From Calliopum simillimum (taxonomy: Eukaryota > Arthropoda > Insecta > Diptera > Lauxaniidae), in the NCBI GenBank assembly GCA_951812925.1, contig OX638368.1, forward strand, positions 157,590,492-157,654,491: 64,000 bases of DNA. The letters are read 5' to 3'. This document shows, in pieces, positions 54,611 through 64,000 of this stretch (the first letter of the stretch is position 1; the number at the start of each line of letters is the position of its first letter). The position numbers and the translations under genes were made by a program. Under the pieces are notes generated by a model, which was not told the DNA's origin, did no database searches, and saw only the letters and a program-made list of their open reading frames with translations.

Positions 54611-55970
54611 ACATAAATGCAATGTGTCCCAATAGAAAATTTATATATAAGTATTTGATGTATTAGTAAGAAAGTTTGACTGCTGTCTGTAAAATCTTTA
54701 TTTCTTATTAAAATCAATTCAATTTGATCAATTTCGCGTGGCTTCATCCTGCTTAAAACGATGTCCTCTGGTTATAATCAATAAAGTTTTGTACTTATTT
54801 CAAATACATTGCATGAAGTCATTTGACATCTCCACATAACACACTTTGTTTTGAGACACCTTGAATTTATATGTATTACCGTCAAATATTTTTGAGGGAC
54901 TCTGCTTATTATACCTTTTTTATTGTTTTATTCAAATATTCATAACAGGACCTACGTTACCATTTCGGTTTTTATTTTTTTAATTATTAATAATAGAAGA
55001 CTTTAATGCGCTATAAATCAGGTTGTTGTCTTATAAAAATTATGAAAAAACATTTCAGTTACGCAGCAATAATGGCAAATGAATGTTGTTTTGACCTTGA
55101 GCAGTAAATGTTACTTATTGTTTTCTTTCTTTATTTTATGATTTATTTGAAAATGAAAAACAATTGCCGTGCTATAATTTATTTAGATTTTAAGTTATTC
55201 AAGTCCTGAGAAGCCATAAAGGTTCAGTTTTTAACACATCAGTTGATAAGTCCGTAGTCTGACACACAGATAGTGCGACAAATACAAAACTAATGTTTTT
55301 TTTTGAAACTACTTACTTTTAAAGGTAGATATAAAAATTTGATAATTAACTAACGACTTTTTCAATGATTATATCCTATTCTCACTTGCCTGGTTAACTA
55401 GCCTAAAATCAGAAAATCTTGATAATCACTGAACCACGTTCACACCTTTTACCTGGATGAGTCATCTATCATTTCAAAGAATTCCAAGTGTTGATAAAAC
55501 ATTGCTTTTCGATGGAACAAAACAAAAGTATGGTGCGAACTCTGCACTAGGAATTTAAATGCGGTATAATAATAATAATAATGCTAAATGCTCTGTTTGC
55601 CCAAAAATGGCAGTTATAACGGAAAACTTAAAAAAAAAAATCCGGAAAATAGTTTAAGAAGGTCTCAAATTGAAATTATATGAGATAGCTGACACCGAAT
55701 TGCTTTACCACCCACCCTATCCTATAGACTTGGACGCAAAAAGAGCTCATGTGCAAAGTAATTTCAAGATCCTACTTTATTTATTTATTTTGCCAAATTT
55801 AGATTTTTTGAAAAATGCAAATTTTATTGCGGATAATAATAGAATGACATAAGACAACAACTAACAGTTCTAGAATTTAAAAAAAACATGCTAAATACAG
55901 CAATTTTTTTTATGTATATGCCTGCATATCTGCAAAACTACTGACACAGTTAAACGCTTATCTGTGAGTG
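54611..55970. other. Non-coding stretch
   Basis: It contains the second copy of the CTCTGTTTGCCCAAAA repeat (55588-55670). No gene is seen. Confidence 0.35.
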
Positions 55971-56135
55971 AATACGTATACAGAACGCTTTTAAGCACAA
56001 AAGCTCAAGTGCCCGCGGGCATAGGCGTTGGATTTTACTACTTTGAAGTCAATCTCTAAACCACTGATGTCCAAAGCACATGCCACCGGGCACTTGAGCT
56101 CTTGTGCTTAAAAGCTTTCCGTATAAATGCGTTCA
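55971..56135. repeat. Hairpin of about 165 bp
   Basis: CTTTTAAGCACAAAAGCTCA and AGTGCCCGCGGGCAT in the left arm are mirrored by ATGCCACCGGGCACT and TGAGCTCTTGTGCTTAAAAG. The arms are about 50 bp, with a loop of about 60. Confidence 0.7.
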
Positions 56136-57665
56136 ATGGGCTTTGATGCATTAACAAAATGCGCTAGTATTGAGTTTGGTTATCACTGCTTCAAAGTAAA
56201 ACACATTCAGTCTGTTCGTTTACTCTAAGTGTGAGTGTTACGAAAAATAAAATGGTAGAAAATGCAATTCTCTATAAAAAACAGTCTTTTCTTGGTAATT
56301 AGCTCGTTCAAAAATTATAACAATATGAAAATGAAAATATATTAGCATGCACTCCTACACACTAAAAAATTAAAGTTTACTTTTGTGACTTATTATTCCC
56401 CTTAGCATAAATTTTAAACTATCATATTTTGGTATTAAATTCAAAATTTTTTACAAAAAAGTTTGAAATTTATTCCAAAAAAGACTGAAATTTATTGCAA
56501 AAAGTTTAAAATAAATACTTTTTTGGTATTAAAATCAAACTATAATCTTTACTGTGTACATATGTGGCATTTATGCATCACTTAGTTTCATAACTTTCTA
56601 AATTGGCATATTTCCTAAACGATGAGTCGAATGAAAAAAACTTTGTGCATTTTTAATAGTAAATTTTTTAATCTAAATATTTGTTGACTTACATTTTTCT
56701 GTAGAATTGACCGACCGTTGGCGAATTATTTATAAAAAAAAATGATTTTTGCTACCTTTTATCTTGAGTAACATTTTATACGCACACAATTTCGAAATGG
56801 ACTCTACACGCTCTATTTTTAATTTTTAAAAACATAAACAACGATAGTTCCAGTGAAAATAAAAAAATCACTTGTACTTTATTCGCAGAAATGTCCTTAT
56901 TTTCCTGGGCTAAAGGACTGAAACCATCTACATTTATTAGTGATATCAAAGTATGAGGAAAATCAAAGCACATCAAAATCCAAACTGTTTGGCAGGCTAA
57001 CATCGTAACATTTCAACAATGGACTTAGTGACAACGTTATGCGCGACCAAACAAACACCCAAAACAAACAAAAGGATTAAAATAAACGACCCAAAAAAAG
57101 GATAGCAAAGCAAAACCATTGCATAGTTTTTGGCGCACTTAAAACGTGTTGTGATAAACATAGAAAGATTTTATAATTCCGACACGTGGCGGATATTTTG
57201 TTTAATTAATTTTATAAATATGCGAAATACAGTGGAAAATCAATTCTTTTTACAGAACAGAGAATAAGAGTGCGACGGGTGCAGGCCACAGATCAAATTA
57301 AAAATAAAATGTGGATAAATACGCCAGAAAGGTTTCTTCATTTTAGAAATATCAAGCATTACAATCTTGTAAACAAATGGAAGTATTTATAAAAAATTTG
57401 ATTTCATAGCTTTTATATATTAAAATGATGGAAACGGGCGCAACGTTACAAATATTTTCGTTCTATGAGAGTTGGGCCCTCTTAACTGTATACTTTTGAA
57501 GAAACTTTAAAAATGAAACTTTCAAGTTAATTTGTTGTAATATTTTGCACAAGAATTTTCTAAATTTGTTGTATTAAGATATAAATAAATTAATAAAACT
57601 TAATTTTATAAAAGTATCGGGTGCGACAAAAAGGGTTAGTTTAATAATCTAGCTTCCTACTAATA
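56136..57665. other. Non-coding stretch
   Basis: It contains three of the scattered CGGGYGCRA motifs (57275, 57434, 57617). No gene is seen. Confidence 0.3.
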
Positions 57666-58420
57666 ATCTAACTTTCTGCTTACAAAACTTTATATCCCAC
57701 ATGTTTTTAATCAGCATCACCTCTTGAGCAAATCGAACTAAATTTGTTTGTCTGTCTGCCATAATATAAATAATTTTCCCGGAAAAACTAAGCAAGGTTG
57801 TTCGATAAAATTTTGTAATCTGCCTTTGTCGTCAAAATTAGCTCGGAATATTAAAAATGCGCAAAATTGGCTGAAATATATTACGTAACGCAAAATTTGA
57901 CAATTTTCGACCCCGCCTTCCCGCTTGTAATGCAAACAAGAACCTTATAGCAACGCTACTCTAAAACACCCTTCCCCTCGTAGCGTAACGTAATATAAAA
58001 ACGAAACCAAGCCATTATACTTAATAAAATAAGGTTCATCACTACAAGTTCTGAACAGAAACTTGGTGAATTCGAACAACAAGGCCTTGGTCCTCCCATA
58101 CTAGCAAAATCTTTAAAATTCTATACCAATAGCGAAATTTGAGATAATGCAACCACTCATTCTAACGATAGTTGTTGCAAGCTCTGAGCGCTAACTAGGT
58201 GAATTAGGAGTCCTAATTTAGGACAAATAGGCTTGAGCCCTACTATACAAGCAAAGTCTTCAAAATGCTATACTGAAAGCTTTATTTTAGATAATGGAAC
58301 GAAATTTCACGCAGATATTATGAACAGCAGTTGAAAGCTACAAGCAAAGTCTTGTTGAATTTGGCAGCATCACTTCAAATAACACTAGCATTAAAGCATT
58401 TAAAAAATTTTCTTGTATGA
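57666..58420 (-). mobile_element. mini-me-like fragments, strongly diverged
   Basis: ATCAGCATCACCTCTTGAGC, GTCAAAATTAGCTCGGAATA and array-like CCTCCCATACTAGCAAAATC can be aligned to the family on the - strand, with many changes. It is an old copy. Confidence 0.45.
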
Positions 58421-58552
58421 GAGACCCCATGTGATCTAAAATAGTTATTCAAGAACAAAGGTCGGGAAAATTAGTATCGCGGTAACTTTTACAGAAAACT
58501 TAGTGTCCACATTTTTGTACCTCTAAAATTTTCTTATAGAAAAGGCCTAAGA

Positions 58553-58590
58553 TTCGAACCGTGGCCAGATAGAAACATATAAATTGTTAT
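58553..58590 (-). ncRNA. tRNA-like module remnant
   Basis: On the - strand CCACGGTTCGAATCTTAGGC carries a near-perfect B box followed by TTTTC. No A box was recognised. The flanks resemble the CACATGGAGA element at 35103. Confidence 0.35.
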
Positions 58591-58851
58591 ATAATATAAG
58601 GTAATTTATGTTTGAAATTTAGTGTTAATTGATTTAGTTTTATTACTACCCGAGTTGAGTAAAAATTATCACGCGAATTTTTCTCCGTGTATTATTTAAG
58701 ATAATACCTAAATATTTAAAATTATCAACGAGCTCAATGCCAAAGCAGTCATCACTACATTTGACTACAACAAGAGTTTATCATTAATGTTGAAAGAACA
58801 CCCACAAAAAAATTCAGCTTTGAAGCAATGACATATGTCAGCTAGCCGCTG

Positions 58852-59414
58852 CACTATAGGTCAAAAGGACATTTTTTTGGCCAAAATTCATAACGTCCAT
58901 ATTATCATGGTGACCAACTTCAAATTAAGTTTTTATTTTGACTTTAGACTAAAAGAACAGTTCTGAAAAAAATCTTAACCCTTGTACTACCGGGTCAAAA
59001 ATGGTACTTAACAAATTTTCTAAATCAAAAACACATGCCAACAAGGTTTTGTTGCCAAGCATTTCCGAAGTAACTTTATGCGTTGAATCCGAATCCTCGA
59101 TCAGAATTGACCCACCACCTCAGGATTTTGAGATATTTGAGGTCGAACTCATGAAAAATGGCCATTTTGGCTATATTTGGGGATAGATACAAACTGAAAA
59201 AAAAAAATCACGACTTTTTTGCGTTATCGCATTAAAATGCAAATACAACATCGCTGAGAAACGGAAAATTATTTTTTCCCAAAACAAAAAACACTTTTGT
59301 TTGTGTTGAAGTATTCTCCGTTACACTGCATCAACAAAAACTCAATAGCAATACTTGTAAAAATTGAATTAAATTGAATTTTGGTCAAAAAAGTGTGCCT
59401 TTTGACCTATAGTG
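58852..59414. mobile_element. Transib-like MITE with 5-bp duplication
   Basis: The ends CACTATAGGTCAAAAGG are inverted, continuing with TTTTTTG.CCAAAATTCA. CGCTG flanks both sides (58847-58851, 59415-59419). Transib elements begin CACWATG and make 5-bp G+C-rich duplications; this fits all but the seventh base. The 61-codon frame at 59001-59186 shows no transposase motif. Confidence 0.6.
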
Positions 59415-59514
59415 CGCTGGCTTTCAGTCTATAAGTTTTGTAAAATACCCCCTTTTAAAAATGACAGATTCTATTGTCTTGCTACGTTTCCCCGGAAAAA
59501 TTATGTTCACTGAC

Positions 59515-59648
59515 AGATAGACGAATATGGCTATATTATTTCAGGAGGTGATGCTAATCAAGCATATATAAGTATGTACCTCCTACGCCTCATTCTCTGC
59601 GTTGCAAACGGAAGTACAAAGTAAATAAACAGGGTGTAGAGTATAAAA
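59515..59648 (+). mobile_element. mini-me-like terminal fragment
   Basis: ATATGGCTATATTATTTCAG, then GAGGTGATGCTAATCAAG and CTCTGCGTTGCAAACGGAAG, end in GGGTGTAGAGTATAAA. Only the core and right end remain. Confidence 0.6.
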
Positions 59649-59977
59649 GTTAAAATCAAATCTATTGCCCTTCACTTTACATTGCGCTAACGCTTTCAAC
59701 GTCCTACAAAAATCTACTTTCAATGTTTATGTAACAAATACGAAAGTAGCACGTGCTAACTTTTCGTTATTCAGGGCAATGTCGATGTGCGAAGTTATTA
59801 ATGAGAAGAAAAAAAGGACTTAAAATCAATGAAAGAGCACATAAGAGAACGAGAGGAACAAAATAAGAAAACCGTGTGTGTGGTAATCGAAAAGTCATAA
59901 GATTTTCTATTTCGAAATTCGAAAAAGAACAGATAAATATGGATTATGGAAGAAAATGTGAAAGAGAAAAAACTTAC

Positions 59978-60330
59978 TTTTTTACTTTTGATTTTTCCCA
60001 GCTAAAACAACGATTAAACGGATGTGAAGTCGAATTCTTCTTCTGCTGAATTTTTGATTAAATGATTTGTTATGAATTTATTGTATTTATTTAAAAGCTT
60101 ATCTTTTTCAATGCACACTTTTATTCTTATACACAAACAAAAATCACTTGCGAGCCATTTGTAGGTAGTCCCCCCGTGCGCCTCGCCCTTGTTGCTTTAA
60201 TTTTTTCACTTTTACTTGATTTGTTAACGGTTTTTCTTCTACTTCCGTTTCGTTGTTTGTTAACACGCGCGCGCTTTATGAGCAAATCGGGCAAGGCGAG
60301 GGAGTTACACTTTGGTAAGGGGCGTAGTTG
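59978..60330 (-). other. Possible 5' non-coding first exon of the PAQR4-like gene
   Basis: On the - strand this stretch differs from its surroundings: higher G+C, GCGCGCGCG, AACAACGAAACGGAAGTAG and AAGCAACAAGGGCGAGGCG, resembling a fly 5' UTR. It runs to AAAAAA|GTAAGTTTTTTC, a good donor (intron from 59977). Several short upstream ATGs are present and no long frame. The next - strand acceptor that makes sense is at 18723. The start is a guess, and no initiator or TATA box was identified. It could instead belong to another gene or be chance. Confidence 0.3.
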
Positions 60331-60469
60331 GAGTGAAGGCTTTGATGAAAATGTGTGTGGCAAGAAGCACAAGTTTTTTTTTTCTTTTTCTTTTTTTTTT
60401 TTTTGACAAATGAAAATTTTTTACTTTTGAATTTTTGGATAATTCAATATTTTGCTTGCAGGCCACACA

Positions 60470-60490
60470 CGTTGCACCGGAAGTGTTATA
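60470..60490. promoter_or_regulatory. ETS-type site upstream of the possible first exon
   Basis: ACCGGAAGTG (60476-60485) matches the ETS-family core with flanks. It lies about 150 bp upstream of the putative exon on the - strand. It is a single motif and may be chance. Confidence 0.2.
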
Positions 60491-62960
60491 ACGATTTTAC
60501 GTTTGAATTTTGCTCTAAAGTATGCAACGATAATTGCATTATTATTAATTTTTTCATAAAAAAAGAAAAATACTATTTCAAAGCACAATTCAAAATTTTA
60601 CACTTAGAAATTTACAAAATTTTATTATTTTTAATGCTGCTAATTATTGTGCAATATTTTATTAACAGTATTATGTAATATTTTTTTAAAATATCACACC
60701 TAATAATGTACCACATTAAAGGTTAAGGAATTTTTCCTATATTATTGCTACTACTAACTTTGCTTCATATATTTTATTTTTTTATGTTTTTTATATTTTC
60801 TTCATTTTTTTTTTTCTTTTTTTTTCACTTAACCGTTGTTTACTAATTTGGGCTATAACGTTGAACGATGACAAATGAATTCCGACTGAACAGACAATTA
60901 CCAATTTACCGTTATTTAAGAGTAACACTCTCACAACACGTGTGAGTAACTCAATTTCGATATCGAATTTTCGCACATGGATACCCGCGTAATTCACAGC
61001 CTCAGTTGCATGCACGTGTAAGCAGCTCAGAGATTTTTCGAAATAAATTAAATCGCTTTTTCAACAGGGAACTGTCCACAAACCTCATGACGCTCCTCGG
61101 GCGGAGGGGGGTTCGAGCGTGACGCTTGATGTATTTATTTTTTTTTTTTTTTTAAGCTACTGTATGGGCAGTAGATAGTATCGATCCCCATACAAAACAA
61201 AAAAGTTCGCTGTAAGCTTCCCATTTTGAAAGCTTATCGGTTTTGGATTTTTAAGGAAAACATTTTTTTTTTCGACCCCTAAATATGCTCTTTCAATATA
61301 TGTAGTTCTTTGGTTTGTGTTAAATGACTTGTGAGACATTTACTTCGACTAGTTTTAAACTGGTTGCTAGAAGCAAGATTGTGTCAATTTCCACGCGATG
61401 CATTCGTTTGGATTAATTTGAAACCGATTCCTGAAAATTGGTTTTTGTCAATTGTCAAGCTACTACTTCCGATCTTTGGACTTATCAACAAAAGATTCAG
61501 TAGATTATGTATACTTTTTCCTAATGATTTAGCTATTCTTAACAAAACCGTGTTTTTAGTTTTTCCGAGTTGTGACTAATCCATGCTTATAAGTGTGAAC
61601 AACGGGCTTTTCTAACATGTTTAAGTTGCTTCTTTTTGGAGATATAGCTTATTGATTCAATCAGTACTACGGATATAGCAATACATAGCTTATGTCTCAT
61701 AAAGGAAGTGTGCTATTGAAGACTTCATGGCGTGCAATTTTGAGACAAAAGTTATTTCTTTCTTGTTGGTAAAAGCAAAACTGAATTAAACAGTTTCCGA
61801 TTGTTCGGAGACATCTTCAAATACGTTGGAAATAACCGTTTTCCGCACTTTATCACAAAGATTATACAAAATCCTGATAAAAAAGCAAATTCTGTCGATA
61901 ACAATATTTAGCTATTGCAACTATTTGCGTACACGAAGGAAGCTTTGTTTTGAAATTTTTCGACCAAAAATTTCAGCCTAAAAGTCTAATACTGTAAACT
62001 ACATTTTGACCCATTAATTTTTTCTCATAAGCTAAAACATACAATATTCCAATCTGGTAATCAAGACTTTTTCGAACATGTAATGCACAAAAATTCGAAA
62101 ATTCAATTGTAAATAATTCCGTGGTCTACTGCAATTGCCGCAAAATTCATAAAAAATGGCGCATGTGTAGTTACCAAACGAACTCACATGTGACAGAGCA
62201 GCAAAACTCAAGTATGACTGGGACGTCATACCCGCACGAAGCATCCTAAAGAATGCCTAGAGAAAAAAAAAAACATTCCAACCACCCACAAATTCACCTG
62301 CATATTTTAGCGATTTGCTGTAGCGATTCCAAGTTTTCACGTATTTATTTTCGAAACACATGTTTGATGTAGAGTGAAGTTAAGTAGCAAGGTAGCACTT
62401 TGTTTTCCAATTAAGTATTATGTTTATACCAAAATATGCATTACAATATTTAACAAATACAGATGTCATATAGGTTTGTTCTTTAGCATAATGAATGTAA
62501 TTGCATAATGTTTTGTTTGCCTTCATATTTTGTTATTTTTAGCACACACAATTTAATAGATTTGCAATTGAAGTAGAAAACATTTAAAAAAAAACTAATT
62601 TTTCTATTTTTCGGACATATCCGTAGAAATTATAAACATCACCAGCAATATTGTTTACAAAACAATCTCGTTGTTTTACTCACGCACTACTGAGAACGCA
62701 AGAAATGTTTATTGCAATGATAGGACGCCCGTAACGTTACTCAACAAGAACTGTCATTATGTGCATATATTTATGATTAATGTCAAAATATTTTGTCTAA
62801 AAGTGTTATTGGACAGTGGAGCAAGCTTATGTAATTTTGTTAACATATTTATGTACATTATACATATGTACGTTTAAAAATTTTTTTAAGTATGTTACTT
62901 AATGACAAGTATATATTGAAAATTAAATTTTAATTGAACTTTAAGTATCAATAAATAGCG
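60491..62960. other. Non-coding stretch
   Basis: No gene or recognised transposon is seen. Several T runs are present (60810, 61137). The small frames have no known motifs. Confidence 0.3.
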
Positions 62961-63222
62961 CAAATAACAAATTATGGCATTTTTCGGTGACGTATTGATT
63001 CACAAGCAAAACTGGCAATAAGTCGGCTTCGTAAGAGGTCTAAGGACAGTACAGTCTAGCGACTGCGTTTTAGAGTTGTACCAACCGTGATGTTCTCGGT
63101 TCAACTCCGGCCCAGACCAAACACAAAGTTTTTCAACATGCAATTTTTCAATTATAATTAATTTAGTAATATAAAAATAATTATAATTACAACAAAAATA
63201 GTCTATAGCCGTGTTCTTCATT
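62961..63222 (+). mobile_element. Inner part of a CCCAAT-type element with a tRNA-like module
   Basis: CGGTGACGTATT, AATAAGTCGGCTTCGTAAGA and AATTTTTCAATTATAATTAA match the centre of 28906-29578 in reverse. The tRNA-like part (63028-63117) keeps CTCGGTTCAACTCCGGCCCA. The CCCAAT arms are absent. Confidence 0.55.
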
Positions 63223-63314
63223 CATTCCTTAATTTGTCATAATTATGTGTTAGAAAATGCATTGATAGATTTATATGAAAATCGATCTTGGCAAATATAT
63301 TAATACTAATATAT

Positions 63315-63872
63315 GAGGAGTGATTTTTCAAAAGGGCGTACAATCACTTCCAACCTCGAACAAACCTAAGGATGCCATCGCCATTACCATGCTAAAATGC
63401 ATCCTCTAGTTCAAAATTCATCACAAAAAATGCATTTTTCTAAGATAAAATCGTGATCAAAAGTCGCATTTCAGAACAAAAGGGCTTATTTCCATATAAT
63501 TTCATAGAAATTTTCAGAGTTTGATATAAAAAGACGTATTTTGAATAGTGGCCAAAAAAACTTTTAATATTTTTTATATACCCAGGCTATATAGGTGCTT
63601 ACATACCATGCCTATAGACATCAAAATTAACTTCCAAATGGTGAAATAAGAGTGATTTTGAAACAAAAGGGCTTAATTCCAAACGTTTCAGAACAAAAGG
63701 GCTTATTTCCAAATGTTTTTTACTTTTTGCAATTACTGCAAATAGGTTCAACTCACTATAATACAGGAGACATTAAAAAAAATATGTTATTGTAAACAGC
63801 CCATCAAAGTTTTATCTAATTACTGAAAAATTGTTTAACATGGTTTTACGCCCTTTTCAAAAATAACTCCTC
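63315..63872. mobile_element. GAGGAGT-ended MITE
   Basis: GAGGAGTGATTTTTCAAAAG then GGCGTA is mirrored by TACGCCCTTTTCAAAAATAA then CTCCTC. ATAT lies outside both ends. The interior repeats AACAAAAGGGCTTATTTCC three times (near 63475, 63661, 63694). Confidence 0.7.
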
Positions 63873-64000
63873 ATATATCAATCAAAAATTTAATTTTTAA
63901 TACATCCATGTCATTAAGTAACATACTCAAAAAATTTCTTAAAGTAATTTGGGTTAACACTTGCCACCGACCAAACGGTATTGAATCTAATTCCAATGGA

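Noticed and set aside
59001..59186. 61-codon frame inside the Transib-like element
   Set aside because: It is short, with no transposase motif; probably chance.
60127..60372. 81-codon basic frame on the - strand
   Set aside because: It overlaps the UTR-like stretch, has no domain, and a donor-bounded non-coding exon explains the region better.
10790..63117. Genuine tRNA genes at the tRNA-like modules
   Set aside because: B boxes are good, but acceptor and anticodon stems could not be traced and all copies lie in repeats.

Overview
The window looks like nuclear DNA of a higher fly (Diptera), most likely a tephritid fruit fly or a relative. It is strongly A+T rich, gene-poor and crowded with decayed transposons. 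The recognisable proteins are fly-like: neprilysin-like M13 peptidases and a PAQR4-type seven-helix protein. The commonest repeat resembles the dipteran mini-me/DINE-1 family. The species was not determined.

Layout. From 1 to about 16.4 kb there is a tandem cluster of three intronless M13 (neprilysin-like) genes on the + strand: the 3' half of one at 1-1194, and two complete 712-codon genes at 4166-6304 and 13894-16032. The two complete genes share a conserved block directly upstream of the ATG. The first gene has lost a catalytic histidine. The spacers hold a broken mariner inside a head-to-head mini-me pair, a Tc1 relic, fold-back elements and a nested palindromic MITE.

On the - strand, 17310-18501 is the first coding exon of a PAQR4-like gene. 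It has a long low-complexity N-terminus and then the first conserved PAQR block, ending at a clear splice donor. A splice acceptor lies just upstream of its ATG (18723-18725). A 5'-UTR-like stretch with a donor lies near 59978-60330. If the two belong together, about 41 kb (18.7-60 kb) is one intron of this gene. The later PAQR exons were not found.

From 18.7 to 64 kb no convincing protein gene was found. This part is a mosaic of transposon remains: Tc1/mariner relics (one with intact terminal repeats and TA duplications), the 3' end of a LINE with two truncated tails, a hAT-like MITE with an 8-bp duplication, a 78-bp piggyBac-like palindrome flanked by TTAA, a Transib-like MITE with a 5-bp duplication, a large CACTG-ended inverted-repeat family, and several mini-me copies with a 142-bp internal array. 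Two families of non-autonomous elements carry tRNA-like modules (A/B-box-like motifs followed by a T run), which suggests RNA polymerase III units travelling inside them.

All calls come from reading the sequence by eye. No alignment, expression or database search was run.
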